Below, piece after piece: positions 1 to 10,682 of a stretch of DNA of 64,000 bases. Origin of the DNA: Microthyrium microscopicum (taxonomy: Eukaryota > Ascomycota > Dothideomycetes > Microthyriales > Microthyriaceae); NCBI GenBank assembly GCA_010405405.1, contig MU004230.1, forward strand, positions 4,017,119 to 4,081,118. The letters run 5' to 3'. The stretch's first letter is position 1. The number at the start of each line of letters is the position of its first letter. A program made the translations under genes and the position numbers. A model generated the notes under the pieces. It saw nothing but the letters and a program-made list of their open reading frames with translations. It did not search any database and was not told where the DNA came from.

Positions 1-354
1 AGCCGTAACTTCGAATTGAATGGGAACGAGCCTGACTAAGGTCTGGCGTCGCTCAATTCGGTCTAGCGACCATGAAGCAGGAGGACAACAACATAAGCAT
101 TGTGCACCACTACACCAATGAAACCCAAAGTTTTATAAACCAACAGCATAAAATAGTATATATCACTGAATTCTTCGGCCACCAAAAATTCAAGTCTTCT
201 GGTCCCAGCCCTCAGCCACTTGATTCCACATTTCCTATTTTACTCTTTTTGACTATTGCTGTATTGCCAATTGGGTTCGTCAATTGATGACTTACTTGCA
301 CTATATTATGGCTGGTCACAATCATAGTACTCCGCCAGTCATATGCAACTGGGT
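1..354. other. Non-coding stretch downstream of the M28 peptidase
   Basis: I see no supported gene here. A 71-codon open frame exists at 72-287 on the plus strand, but its composition is not protein-like and nothing in it is recognisable. The stretch is probably 3' untranslated and intergenic DNA of the peptidase gene that ends at 355. Confidence 0.5.
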
Positions 355-1896
355 TTATTCAATCCAATCTTGATGTCCACCGCATGCACTTCCTCTAAGT
401 TCTATTAAAGAATCTACAGCTCTGTTCCTTCCAATCGTAGTGTTTGTGATTACCTTGGGAATGCGCTTCTCTCCTTCCATGGCCAGAATAGAAATCACTT
501 GAGCTGTTATCTACGGCAAAGTTCAGCGAACACATTACTTCAAATGAATCTTCTGTGTACTCACCTGAGCGTTCGTGGTCAGAACTTGGGCATTGATATT
601 GTCCACGGTATCACATTTCCTATGATAGCAAGGATCCTGTGCATAACCAGAACCGGTATGAAGTCCTCCACTTGGCTTGTTCAGCCGTCCAATGAAGGAT
701 CCGTAATCACTGTTGCCAGCAAACTTCTCTGGGACTGTGGAGTTGATGCCTTTATTGATGAACGCATCAAGGAAGAGTTTGTGCAGGATCTCTGAGCCTG
801 GAGGTCCTCCCATGCCTGGTCTTGCACCAGAGCCATCAAAAATTCCAAAATATCCTCTGGCTATCATGTCGAAGTTGAGATAGGCAAGAATGTTATCAGA
901 CTCTGTCTTAGCCAAATGACCGGTGTAGAAATTGCTTCCCAAGAGACCGCTCTCTTCCGCTCCCCACCATGCGAAACGAATTTTGTTCTTAAAGTCGTAT
1001 TTCTGTAGAGATTTGAAGATCTCAAGTAGAAGAGTCACGCCGGATCCATCGTCGTTTATTCCGGGGCCAGCTTGAACACTGTCAAGATGTGCGCCTAGCA
1101 TGATCACGTTGGCTGGATCACCAGTCTTTGTTTCGGCAAACACATTCTGTGATATCCTGGGCTCGTTGATCTGGGTTGTCTGGAATAGTGCATTCTGTGC
1201 AGTCCCGTCACTGAGCTGGTCCGCAAGTGCTTTTCCATCAGTCTGGGATATGAGACCTGCAGGAATCAGCTTTTGGTTCGCGGAAGTTCTACCGCGCAGT
1301 GTTCCCATTCCCATAAAAGGCGAGTCGTTGTAGATGATCACTCCAGCGGCACCAGCTTCAGCGGCGGCATGAACAAGACCGGCAAATGTAGTACCGTCTG
1401 GACAGGCGCGTCTCCCAACAAGGACAATGTTCTTCTCCACATCAAGATTTTCGTACCCATCCCTAGAGCATGCCTCAGTTCCCTCTGGTCCAAGAATGAG
1501 AGAAGCTGAGATGCCGGTCTCGGAAGTCGATGGTGAGTGTTGAAGGAAGTTAATCTTGTAGTCCTTACTACCGACCCGGAGACCAATCGACTTGAATTGA
1601 CTGAAAGCCTCCGTGAAGTTTTGAGTCCAGACTTTAGCATTCTCCAGTTTTGCTGTTTGCGAAACAACATAGTCGACGGACGCTGCAAAACCTGGTAGAC
1701 CAAAAGCTCGATTGCCGCCATTGGCTTTACCAATATCGTCGAGAGATCGAAGATTACTCATGAGTCCCTCAGAAGTGATATCAAGTTCAAGTGGGAAGTT
1801 GACGTTGTCGTGCGACCATAGTTGAGGCTTCTTCGCATTGGCGCTCAGGGAAAGACACAAGATCTGACACCATACTTTAGACCTGAAGACATACAT
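355..1896 (-). CDS. Secreted M28 family aminopeptidase with PA domain
   Basis: Zinc-dependent exopeptidase of family M28 that removes N-terminal residues from peptides outside the cell. Exon 1 (1896-565) starts with a hydrophobic signal peptide (residues 1 to about 20). A protease-associated (PA) domain follows at about 130-240 (LVHAAAEAGAAGVIIYND). The catalytic domain has the metal ligands in order: GAHLDSV, GINDDGSG, WWGAEESG, LNFDMI, and the last histidine in CYHRKCDTVDNI. Exon 1 ends at a CAG|GTGAGT donor. Splicing out 564-511 (acceptor GTAG) continues the frame for 51 codons to a TAA at 355-357, giving about 495 residues, a normal size for PA-containing fungal M28 enzymes. The last 25 or so residues of exon 2 are less family-like, so the C-terminus is the weak part of the model. 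Start choice: the first Met before the signal peptide. Confidence 0.9.
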
Positions 1897-3581
1897 TCTT
1901 CGAATTAATACAGCTCTGAAAGATACAAGGTGATTCTTTGTATTGCCAAACAGCCTGCAACAGGTATCGAAAGATCTTCACTGTTGGACTTGAATCAAAC
2001 GACGGCGCAGGACATAGATGTAGTAGTTGCAGGTTTCCTAATCTAGACCATGTGAGATTCGCTACTCCCAATTATTTGCGTTGAATACACGACCTATAGT
2101 GTGCGCCTATATGGGCAACAAGGGCTTGAGGTACTCGGCGTGATAGCTTATGCTAAATCCGATATAGAAGAACTATGCGTAGATTGGATGGAGACTAAAT
2201 AAGGACTGGTTTCGCCTCCACGGAAGATTGAAATATAATCCTATCTGACATGGTGTAAGATAAGCCAATTATCAGTCATATGTTGGTCTGGCATTTATTT
2301 TTCTATCTCTAACAGTACATTACCCGACCCACGAATATCATGGTATCTATCGAATGCAGTGAGAGCCATCTTATTCTACTCACCAAAAATGCATTTTTGT
2401 CATCCATGCAATATCACCGGGTTACAAGTAAATGTGCAACAAAACCACAAATAATTGGTATTCATGAGCCGGGCATATTAGCAAAATACTGTCATTTGAA
2501 GGTGTGAGAGAACCTACTAGTAAGATGTTGATTCAAGTACGAGGGATGCCAGGGAAATAATGGCCAAAAATCATGCAAATTGTGGAAGTGGATCAGTTCC
2601 TATATAATTAATAAAACAGAATTTGTTATTTCAAGGGGTGCAAAAGTGGTCAAATACAAACTGATTGTTGCTGGCTGTTTTGAAGATTGAACTAGTCTGA
2701 AGTGGCTAGCTCCGCTTAGCAATCCTTCCCTTTGTACTCTAGTGCCACCGCTTACGGAACGCTAAGTACCCTAGTGCCACCGCTTTTCGGAACGCTAGTG
2801 TGGGTTGCATTGTGCGAAAGCTTCACTTGAACGCTATGTTCAATTCCCTTTTTGCTCTCTGTGCAAGAAAGATTCTTTTTTCTTATAAGTAATTACTTCA
2901 ATATGTTAGCGGCTGCTAGGATGTTAAGCCCTTTTTTTAACCTCCTTGTAGACCAATTCTTGAAAGCTGGGCGGTCTTGAAGCAGCGATTCACTTGGTAA
3001 ATCTAGTAAATTTCGATGCATTTGATTGGTGCGCACAAACATTAAATGCCTGCTGTGCAAGCAAGGCTGAGATGAACAAGGCTGATGTTCAACTACACCC
3101 CATCGGCTACAAACCGCACGCAAAACCCGTAGTCAACAGAGAGAGCAGATAGCACTGTATATAGGGTAGCAGGTCCATGTCAAGCTACCGAAAGCATAAA
3201 AAGACACATTTGGAAGCTCTAGGCACTTAAGGCTCACATCACGTTATAATGAATTGGTCAACAGTAACGTGTAACTGAGGAACTGTGTCGACGTGCAGAG
3301 CGACGCGCCCAAAATTCAACTTCCCGCCTCAAAATGACCCAAGCACTAAAAACAAACAGGCTTCGGTGCCTCATCTCAAGGTGTCTCGAGGGCGAGGTGT
3401 TAGTTCCTAAGGTGGCTTCTTTACCTTCGAATTTTTGTTTAAGGTTACTTTAAACTCCCCACCTTTTACATAGCTCTGTCCCTCTCGTATCGCCATCACC
3501 ATCATCACAATCACCATCAGCTTCGCGCTTTACGACTTTCAAAGAGCTTTCTCTCACCCCTCCTGCTTTCAAGTTGTCATC
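1897..3581. other. Intergenic, divergent promoters plus a short repeat
   Basis: About 1.7 kb between the divergently transcribed M28 peptidase and the YTH-like gene at 3582. No open frame here looks like a gene; a 76-codon minus frame at 2893-3123 has no recognisable feature. It holds a short direct repeat at 2739-2797 (listed separately). The last 150 bp before 3582 is C/T-rich, as in a leader. Confidence 0.5.
2739..2797. repeat. Two-copy direct repeat, 26-27 bp units
   Basis: Copies at 2739-2764 and 2771-2797 share the sequence CTAGTGCCACCGCTT followed, after one or two bases, by CGGAACGCTA. They lie in non-coding DNA. The function is unknown; it could be a local duplication or a paired binding site. 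Confidence 0.7.
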
Positions 3582-5020
3582 ATGGCCGAGTCAAATGTTG
3601 ATGGCGAACTGTCAACACATGTTATCACCACGGTGACTACTGAGTTTGTCGACCACGTCATTTCAAATCTTGAAAAAGTCATCCAGAGTGGCAATCTAGC
3701 AGCTGAGGAGTCCAACCAAGTTGAGCGTAATGCTGCGACCGAGGCTTATCTACGCGACAGACTCCGGCCTTCGTTGGAAAGCATCATGGAACAGCCAGAC
3801 TTTAAAGAGGAAGCGCGAATGGCGCAAGGAATTAAACAATACAAGTCCTGGATCAAGAGCATGGCTCAGGTTTTCGAAGGTAAGCTTCCTGGCATAAGCA
3901 CAGATCACTCAAGATAGTGACAAAGGTGGAAGTTCTGCAATCGTGACATGTTGCTAATATATTCCAGATGTTGATTCCATGGTCGGTAAACACCTCCTTG
4001 CCCGAAAGCCAATTGAGGATGCGCGTATCAAGCGCATCCAGGAAATTGAGGATGCGCATACCAAGCGCATTCAGGAACTCGAGGATACACATACTAAGCG
4101 CATTGAGGAGCTCGTACAAGAGCCAGCAACATTCCCTGAATTCATGCAAAATCAGGAAAAGCGCAAGGATCTCAAGCGCAAGCGAGTCGAATCTCCAGAC
4201 CTTGAATCTCCAAAGCCAGGTAAATTTTCCCTTAATTGTTCACAACATCCGATGAGACCAAAATACCGTGCCTACCATCGAATGGCTACCATAGACTGCC
4301 CTTCTGATCAAGTGCTATGGTCCCCATCGCACTTGATATCGCTTTTTTGATAAAATTCTTTGGTAATTTCAAGCTAACAAAATATAGGTAATATACAATG
4401 TGTGCTCTACGCTTCGTCTCCAGCAAGCTAACAATATTCGAAGACCAGATTGACTACATCCTTGTCCGTCGTTTAGACCAAGTAACTGCCTCGAATTACT
4501 TCTCAGAGAACATTTTGGTCTGTGAAACCTTCGACTTGGAGAAAAGATTGACGGATTCTCTCAGCCAAGGCCGAACACTTTATCTTATTATCTACACAAA
4601 CGATGAACGGGGTACCGACTTCCAAGGTTACGTAAGTTCCGCGTCCGGTTCGCTCCAAGGTATAGCTGAAATTGACATTTTTGATGCTTCTAGGGCCGCC
4701 TGACCCGTCTTCCGGGACTGATCTCACCAACCAATCCAGCTCCACATTGGCGCACAGTGCTAAAGCCCTGGGATGAGTCATTCATTCGACCATTTCTTGT
4801 GGAATGGGTAGCAAAATTTCCTAGAGGGGTCTATCGTCCTTTTGACACTGCTCTACTGAAATCCATGGCACGTAACTTGAAACAAGATTTCAACAAAATC
4901 AGCTCCTTTCAGCAAATTCGAAGACATGATGGTGCGAATGTGGTGAAACTGTTGGATGAGGCAGCGGGAATAAAGACAGCAGGTAGAGCCACCAAGAAGA
5001 TGGTCAATGCAACCGGCTAG
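3582..5020 (+). CDS. Divergent YTH-like domain protein with coiled coil
   Basis: Not a family I can name with certainty. Exon 1 (3582-3879) joins exon 2 (from 3968) in phase at GAAG|GTAAGC..TTCCAG. Exon 2 encodes three 11-residue repeats (IEDAHTKRIQE type), a likely coiled coil, then a basic stretch (EKRKDLKRKRVE). The last two exons (up to 4631, then 4694-5020; donor GTAAGT) resemble a YTH fold, the RNA-binding domain that reads m6A: YILVRRL, then YLIIYTND, FQGYGRL (compare FQGFARL in YTHDC1), and PFLVEWVAKF (compare FKIDWICRREL). The second cage Trp is present; the first is replaced by an aliphatic residue. The exon 2 to exon 3 junction (donor after 4219) is unresolved: the best acceptor, at 4387, does not keep the frame. 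It is convergent with the related gene at 6063-7486. Confidence 0.6.
4012..4110 (+). repeat. Three 33 bp tandem units inside the coding region
   Basis: Units at 4012-4044, 4045-4077 and 4078-4110 each encode eleven residues of the form [I/L]ED-x-[H/R]-x-KRI-x-E. The 11-residue period fits a hendecad coiled coil rather than a heptad one. Differences between units are scattered, so this is an old or selected repeat, not a fresh slippage. Confidence 0.85.
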
Positions 5021-6062
5021 TAGCTTGATGGGAACTGAATTCTGGCGAGCGGCGGACAAATTGTAATGGAAGGCGTTGGAAGTAACGAAACGGGTGGTTT
5101 TCAATATCTTTATTCCTGGGGAATAAAGACTTTTTCATGAACAAGAATGATGGAGTTGCTGAGGCCTAGGTTCTCAAAGCTAGAGTACTCTATAATTTTG
5201 AAGCATCCAAACTCAAACTCAGTGTACATAATATTCAAAGTCAAGCTCAATAAACCGCCAAAAGTTTGTAGTCAATGTAACCCTTAGAATAATTCTGTAT
5301 AAGTCCCGAAAAGCTAAGTACTTTAGGTAGGTACTTACCAACCTTAGGTAACTTTTTACAAAGGGCCCAAATCCTCGCAGCCATTAAGTCTAAAAACAGC
5401 AGGCGATGAAGACCTGAAGACGATTTGCTTTTAATCTTCAATACCTTTCCAGTTCAAAGCGCAATGAAAAATTACATAACGTGTATGAAATTCGAGCCCA
5501 GCATGGCTGTTACAGATTTCTCGAGAACAACACTGATCATGAGTTCGTGATCACGCTGGCATATGCTGAACTGGATTGAATCAGACGATAAGAACTGCCT
5601 CCACAGTAATTGCATTAACTTGTTCATAGCTACGTTGAGTCCTCTTTTTGATGTCATTATCCTTGAAACGTCTTAGTATGAGACTAAAGGGTAGGTTCCT
5701 TAACAATCTCAGCAAATGTTTCTAGATATGTACCTAGGCTTGAATGCGTAGCTCTGGCGTCCATAAAACTCCATGGCAGCTATTGAGTGCTGTGTGAAAT
5801 ATAGACTGTGATGGGAGCCACAAGATACGATGGCACACCTTGCTAAACTGAGGTATGGCCCTATGGGAGATTCGGTAGAGTATTCAAGTATTCTAGACGT
5901 CTTAAAGCATGCTATGATAGCCATTGAATGCGATGGGAACCAACAGATGCGCTGGGGAGTTTAATTTGTTCTCATGATATGGTGGTATTGTTCAGGTACG
6001 AAGCATTTCTATTTTACCTACAGCTTCAGCATCAACAACCCGGCTTTGATACGGCAAATTCC
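5021..6062. other. Intergenic between convergent YTH-like genes
   Basis: About 1 kb of shared 3' flank. No supported gene: the minus-strand frames of 60-70 codons at 5247-5924 have no protein-like composition. Two loosely similar segments containing an AGC[T/C]ATTGA core occur near 5778 and 5919, too weak to call a repeat. Confidence 0.45.
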
Positions 6063-7486
6063 TTAGCGTTTTGCGATATTACACAACGCATTCACGATAA
6101 ATAGGCCTTCATCCTTTGAAATCACTTGTGATCTTCTCACATCTTCGACCTTTCTTCTTATTGCTCGTTCAAAGTCCACATATGACTTCTCGTTTCTGTT
6201 CCAGGTCAACTGCTTTCGTCCTGTCCAATCGACTCCGAGAACTTTGCAATTTTTGAGACCATTTCGCTCAGCTAAGTCCAGTGGTGTCCAGCTTGCTATT
6301 TCTGGCATACTGTCAAGAAGTGTCTGTCAATATGTTAGCGGACTGATTTGACTTAGATTCTGCTTGATGGCAATTTACTTACACAGGCATGAAACTCGAC
6401 TCCCTTCGAATTCGATGAGTAGAGAATAAGCCAGACTTTTTGATCGTTGTCGAAGATGGATCGAAGAGTTCCCTCGTCGGAGGACGGCAAGGCCAATGCA
6501 TGCTCGCGGAAATAACCTTCTGGCTGTATCGAAAATCGTCGCCGGAGCAAGACGTAGCGAAACTCATCTGTTAGGAAGTTAGTGTATAAGAAGATCAGCT
6601 ATCAGATCTCAGTAATTACCTGTCTTTTGAGAAGATGACCGCTCGCGCTCAAGAAATCTTGCCCGGTCGAAAGGTGAGCGAGACCGATGGCCATTGCTAC
6701 CCGAAGCAGGAGACCGTGATCGGCGACGGCTGTGAGAAGACTCTTCCGCACGACGAAGTTGATGATGGACTATAGCTGAACTATGCTCTGGCTTGCTAGC
6801 ATTTTCGTCCAACCATTGCGTCAGGCGATATCCCACACCCAGAAGAATCTCTTGAAAAGGCAGGAATTCCAAAGGAGAAGCAATGGGCGGAGATGAAGAT
6901 TTGCCTAGCTCAGTGATCAGCTCAGGCTTCGTCCAGAAATCGACACTTCGGGTAGCTTTCCAGGTAATCTTGAAGGGCTGACTATGTTTCCACTTCAGCT
7001 CTGGATGCCAGGAAGGAAGAGGGTTCTGCTGAGACGAGTATTGCGGAGCACTCTCCACGCGTGCCTTAAATATAATTAGATTTGAACATGCGTCTTGCGG
7101 AATGAAAATGAACTTACATAGCCTGGAAAGAACCCTCCGCCGTGACACAACTGGAAGAATATGATGTAAACTTGGCTATGCTCCCTAAAGGCTCGTCTGA
7201 GAATTCTCTCATCCTTGGTCATCAGAACGTAAATTCCGTCGCTCATTGACTTTTTCATGAAAGACGGGTGAATTGGCTTGTGGAGAAAGTAAGCAGTAGA
7301 AGAGCTTGTTGTTGGCTCACCAAGCGGAGGCAGCGTGGGTTTTGATTCGGCGGGATCGTCTAGGCTCAACGCCTCCACTTGAGTAGCTGGGGGATCGATA
7401 TCCATTTCGCTATCATTGGATATTGGCGTTTTGACTCTATCAGCCATCTGTAGAGGAACTATTGGCTTCGGCGAAAGGGCTGACAT
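6063..7486 (-). CDS. Protein with two divergent YTH-like domains and RS-rich linker
   Basis: Four exons: 7486-7118, 7064-6620, 6567-6383 and 6323-6063; all borders are GT..AG and keep the frame, giving 419 residues. Domain I (about 63-235) runs AYFLHKPI, then VYIIFFQ, FFPGYARV, and PFKITWKATRSVDF, which follows the YTHDC1 order FFLIKS / VILIFSV / FQGFARL / FKIDWICRRELPF. A linker at about 240-268 is rich in SR/RS pairs (HSRRRSRSP). Domain II (about 272-419) repeats the pattern: RYVLLRR, VWLILYSSN, VEFHAC, LGVDWTGRKQLTW. In both copies the second aromatic-cage Trp is kept, while the first is Tyr (domain I) or a small residue (domain II). YTH proteins bind N6-methyladenosine in RNA; whether these still do is open. 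It is a paralogue of the gene at 3582, tail to tail. Confidence 0.65.
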
Positions 7487-7811
7487 TGAAACGATGTGAG
7501 CGGTATCTTGGTGGATGGGAGGTGTGGGCGAAGGGGTGTAAAAGAGGTGCTGGGTGTTAGAGAATCAGAAGCGAGCTGGCACTGACAATGTGAAGGTAAA
7601 CCTCTCAGCCTTGTCCTCAGCCTTGTCTGCAGGGATCTAAACGCGCGTCAATTTTACAATTTAGCGTAGGGTCGCTTAGAAAATATGCAAAACATAAAAA
7701 AAATACTGGTACGAAATCGAAAATGTTGCAATGAAACTTCAAAACTAGAACCGACGTGTCGCCATATTGATGCTCTCCGATATGCAACACTAATCCGTCG
7801 TTCTCCTCAAA
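7487..7811. promoter_or_regulatory. Divergent promoter region, YTH-like gene and RCL1
   Basis: 325 bp between two start codons on opposite strands. It must carry both promoters. I see no clear TATA box or named operator; an A-rich patch lies at 7681-7710 on the RCL1 side. Confidence 0.5.
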
Positions 7812-9026
7812 ATGGCCTCCGAAAACTCACCACCAGCCCTCCGCTTTGTCGGCCATCGCCATCTCGCCAACCGTCTCGTCCTCTCCACCCTCACCGGCCG
7901 GCCCATCCACGTCTCCAAAATACGCACCTCCTCCGTCTCCGCACCCGGTCTCGCGCCCCACGAAGTCTCCCTCCTCCGCCTCCTCGACGCCATCACCAAC
8001 GGCTCACGCATCGAGTTCAACGCCTCTGGTACCGCCTTCCTCTACAAACCCGGCCTCATCGCTGGCTCTGCGCCTGGCCTTGGCGCAGACGCATATGGAG
8101 TCATTCGCCATGAGATACCGGCGGCGTGTGAGCGAGGCCTAAGCTATTTTCTGATTCCGCTGTGTCTGCTGGCGCCGTTTGCGAAGAATAAAGTCAGTGT
8201 GCTTTTTGCTGGACCGGGTGTGATTACGAGCGCGACGGAGTTGGGGGACGTCAGTGTTGACACGGTGCGGACGGCAATTTTGCCATATTACACGAATTTT
8301 GGCATTTCGACGGATCGCGTGGAGATTCGGACTGTGCAGAGATCTTGTCCGGGGCCGGGGGGAAAGGGTGGCGCGGGAGAAGTTCAGGTTGTGTTTGCGC
8401 AGCAGGTGCGGTTACCGAAGACGATACATTTGCTGAATCGTGGCCGGGTGAAGAATATCAGGGGCGTGGCATATGCCGTTGGTGTGAGTGGGAGTAACAA
8501 TGCTAGGATGATTGAAGCTGCGAGAGGAGTGCTCAATAAACTGGTTCCTGATACGCGGATCTTCTCGGAAAACTCGTCAGCTGGATTCATCAAAGAGGTT
8601 ACTGGAGGCAGCGTTGGCAAGAGAAAGATGGGAATTGGATTTGGGCTAAGTCTTGTTGCCGAGACAAGTACTGGCAATCGCTACTCAGCGGACATGGTTT
8701 CTCCGACTGACGGAGGTGTTGCTCCTGAAGAGATTGGAAAGCAGGCTGCTCTACAGCTACTTGAAGTGATATCTCAAGGTGGTGTTGTAGGACAGACGGC
8801 AGCCCCGACGGTATTGATGCTCATGGCCATGGGACCAGAAGACGCCAGTCGAGTAGCACTGGGAAAAGATGTACTAGGTACGGAAGATATGGTTCAAATG
8901 GCCAGAGACTTTCGAGAGTTCGGGCTCAACGACTGGGGTCTTAGAGATCTTGAGGGTGAGGAGGTTGAGATTGTTGTTGTCATCAAAGGAAGCGGCGTGG
9001 GCAACGTAGGCAGAAAAATTGCCTGA
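7812..9026 (+). CDS. RCL1: RNA 3'-phosphate cyclase-like protein Rcl1
   Basis: Nucleolar protein of the U3 snoRNP/SSU processome, needed for the early cleavages that release 18S rRNA. It pairs with the GTPase Bms1. It belongs to the RNA 3'-terminal phosphate cyclase fold but lacks cyclase activity in yeast. The single intact 404-residue frame matches the family length. Family signatures are RFVGHRHLANRLVLSTLTGR at the N-terminus, PGLIAGS, RGLSYFLIPL, PGPGGKGGAGEV and FIKEVTGGS. The ATG at 7812 is the first in frame and sits at the family's usual start. There are no introns, and GC is high in the first 350 bp. Its start faces the YTH-like gene across 325 bp. Confidence 0.96.
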   Translation: MASENSPPALRFVGHRHLANRLVLSTLTGRPIHVSKIRTSSVSAPGLAPHEVSLLRLLDAITNGSRIEFNASGTAFLYKPGLIAGSAPGLGADAYGVIRHEIPAACERGLSYFLIPLCLLAPFAKNKVSVLFAGPGVITSATELGDVSVDTVRTAILPYYTNFGISTDRVEIRTVQRSCPGPGGKGGAGEVQVVFAQQVRLPKTIHLLNRGRVKNIRGVAYAVGVSGSNNARMIEAARGVLNKLVPDTRIFSENSSAGFIKEVTGGSVGKRKMGIGFGLSLVAETSTGNRYSADMVSPTDGGVAPEEIGKQAALQLLEVISQGGVVGQTAAPTVLMLMAMGPEDASRVALGKDVLGTEDMVQMARDFREFGLNDWGLRDLEGEEVEIVVVIKGSGVGNVGRKIA

Positions 9027-9245
9027 TCGTTGGAGCAAAACTGGCGTTAGGGAGTTCTGTTCGAATTTATATACCCATGGAATGATACACACACGATGAA
9101 ATTGAGATCCTGGCATTTTAACACTCTGGTGGAGACTACTATTATGGGATCCAAGTGTTGAGTGAGCTGACAAGTACAGTATGTACTGTGTACGTTTGTT
9201 CCTTAAAATCCTAGAATACATCTATAGCTTGCCTTTGTCCTCATG

Positions 9246-10138
9246 TCAGGCTCTCCTCTTATCAACCGCATTCCGAAGTGCCTTGACAACTTGGCCAGGA
9301 TCCGAAGCACCAAACACGGCACTTCCAGCGACAATAACATTAGCTCCAGCATCCGCTGCTTGATCAATTGTCTTTTCAGATAGACCTCCGTCAACCTCAA
9401 TATGCATATCCGGGTATCGTTTCCGCAGTTCCGTGACCTTGGGTAATTCCGAAGCCATGAAAGATTGGCCACCAAATCCTGGTTCCACGGTCATGACAAG
9501 CACCATCTCCGGTCGCTCGTCAGCATTCGGCGATTCTAGTATATCCCACAAAACATTTACCGGTGTTTTGGGCTTGATCGCAATGCCAGCCTTCATGCCC
9601 TTCGAATGGATGTATTTTATGAGCTCCTTTGGACTTGTCTTCTTATCTGAGGTCGCAGATGGGGAGTCCGCCGCCGTTGAGGAAATCGCAGCCTCGTAAT
9701 GAAAGCAATAAAGATCACATCCGGCATTCTTGAACTCTGTGACCCACTTGTGCGGCTGGAAGCCAGTCAGTTTCGGTCGAAGCTGTGTAACGAGGGCTTG
9801 AACGCGGTACCTCTGCGATCATCATATGGCAATCGAACGTCCTCTTTCCAAGCGGTTCTGAAGGCTTTGGTACACGACTTCGAATCTTGGTTACTACCTG
9901 GTGTATGATCAGATCAGTCGCTGAAGCCCATATTCTCATACGTCGAACTTACGGGAGCACCAAACGTGAGATTGGGGACAAAGTGACCATCCATTATGTC
10001 GACATGGACCCAGTCCGAACCCCATTTGTTGAAGACTGAGTCAACAGCATCTCCTAGAGCCGCAAAGTCGGCTGAGAGAATGCTTGGAGCAATGATCGCG
10101 GGGGGTGACATGGTTGAAGAGGGACAAAGGGCGTTCAA
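9246..10138 (-). CDS. RPE1: Ribulose-phosphate 3-epimerase
   Basis: Interconverts ribulose 5-phosphate and xylulose 5-phosphate in the non-oxidative pentose phosphate pathway, in the cytosol. Exons are 10138-9953, 9897-9811 and 9755-9246, all phase 0, giving 260 residues. Signatures of the TIM-barrel family: [30 protein letters not shown] with the metal-binding His/Asp, [39 protein letters not shown] and VDGGLS. The second intron interrupts the frame exactly between HMMIAE and PHKWV, as expected from conservation. An alternative start at the second Met ([10 protein letters not shown]) is possible. It ends tail to tail with RCL1, 219 bp apart. Confidence 0.96.
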
Positions 10139-10682
10139 AGCAGTCTTTTGTAGCTGAAGTGTTTTTCTGCACGGGATAACTTTCAGGCTTGGAAAACTCA
10201 GATGTTCATGTTTTGAGCACGGAAATGTCGGATCTTGGCCAACAACACATCAGATCAGGACGACGTCAAGCGGAGCATTAAAGATCCAATCCAAGCTGTT
10301 TTTGGTGGGGCTACAAATGACAAGGATCCTCAACAACTTCCATGATCCTTGCATACTATTCATGCAATTAAATGTCTGTGCGTTACATGTACGCCACATA
10401 GACGCGGTGGTTTCAATCTTCGGTTTTCACGCGTTTGATACCCCAACTTCTCGGTAATACCTCTGCATGCTCTTAGAATGCAAGTATCCGATCATTGATT
10501 GTGGTGGGCAACTGAGGTGGCAAGGTCAAGGCATCAACTGAAGAGCTGGGGAAGGTCACCTAAGGAACAACTTACATCTTCATCACCAACAACAGGAGGG
10601 ATTTACGACTCTATTTCGCACTTGCTAATCACGCCCTCCAATTCTTTATACAGCTTATTAAGCTGTCATACCGTTCGAAGTT
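10139..10682. promoter_or_regulatory. Divergent promoter region, RPE1 and RTC4-like gene
   Basis: 544 bp between opposite start codons. No gene is visible and no binding site can be named with confidence. A plus frame at 10499-10762 overlaps the RTC4-like start in another frame and is a shadow. Confidence 0.45.

Noticed and set aside
72-287. 71-codon plus-strand frame
   Set aside because: No domain, no protein-like composition and no support from context.
499-1733. Open frames overlapping the M28 peptidase in other frames and on the plus strand
   Set aside because: They are shadows of a clearly coding minus-strand gene.
2893-3123. 76-codon minus-strand frame
   Set aside because: Low-complexity start and no recognisable feature; likely chance.
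7812-9026. Catalytic RNA 3'-phosphate cyclase
   Set aside because: Length and motifs follow the Rcl1 branch, which acts in rRNA processing rather than as a cyclase.
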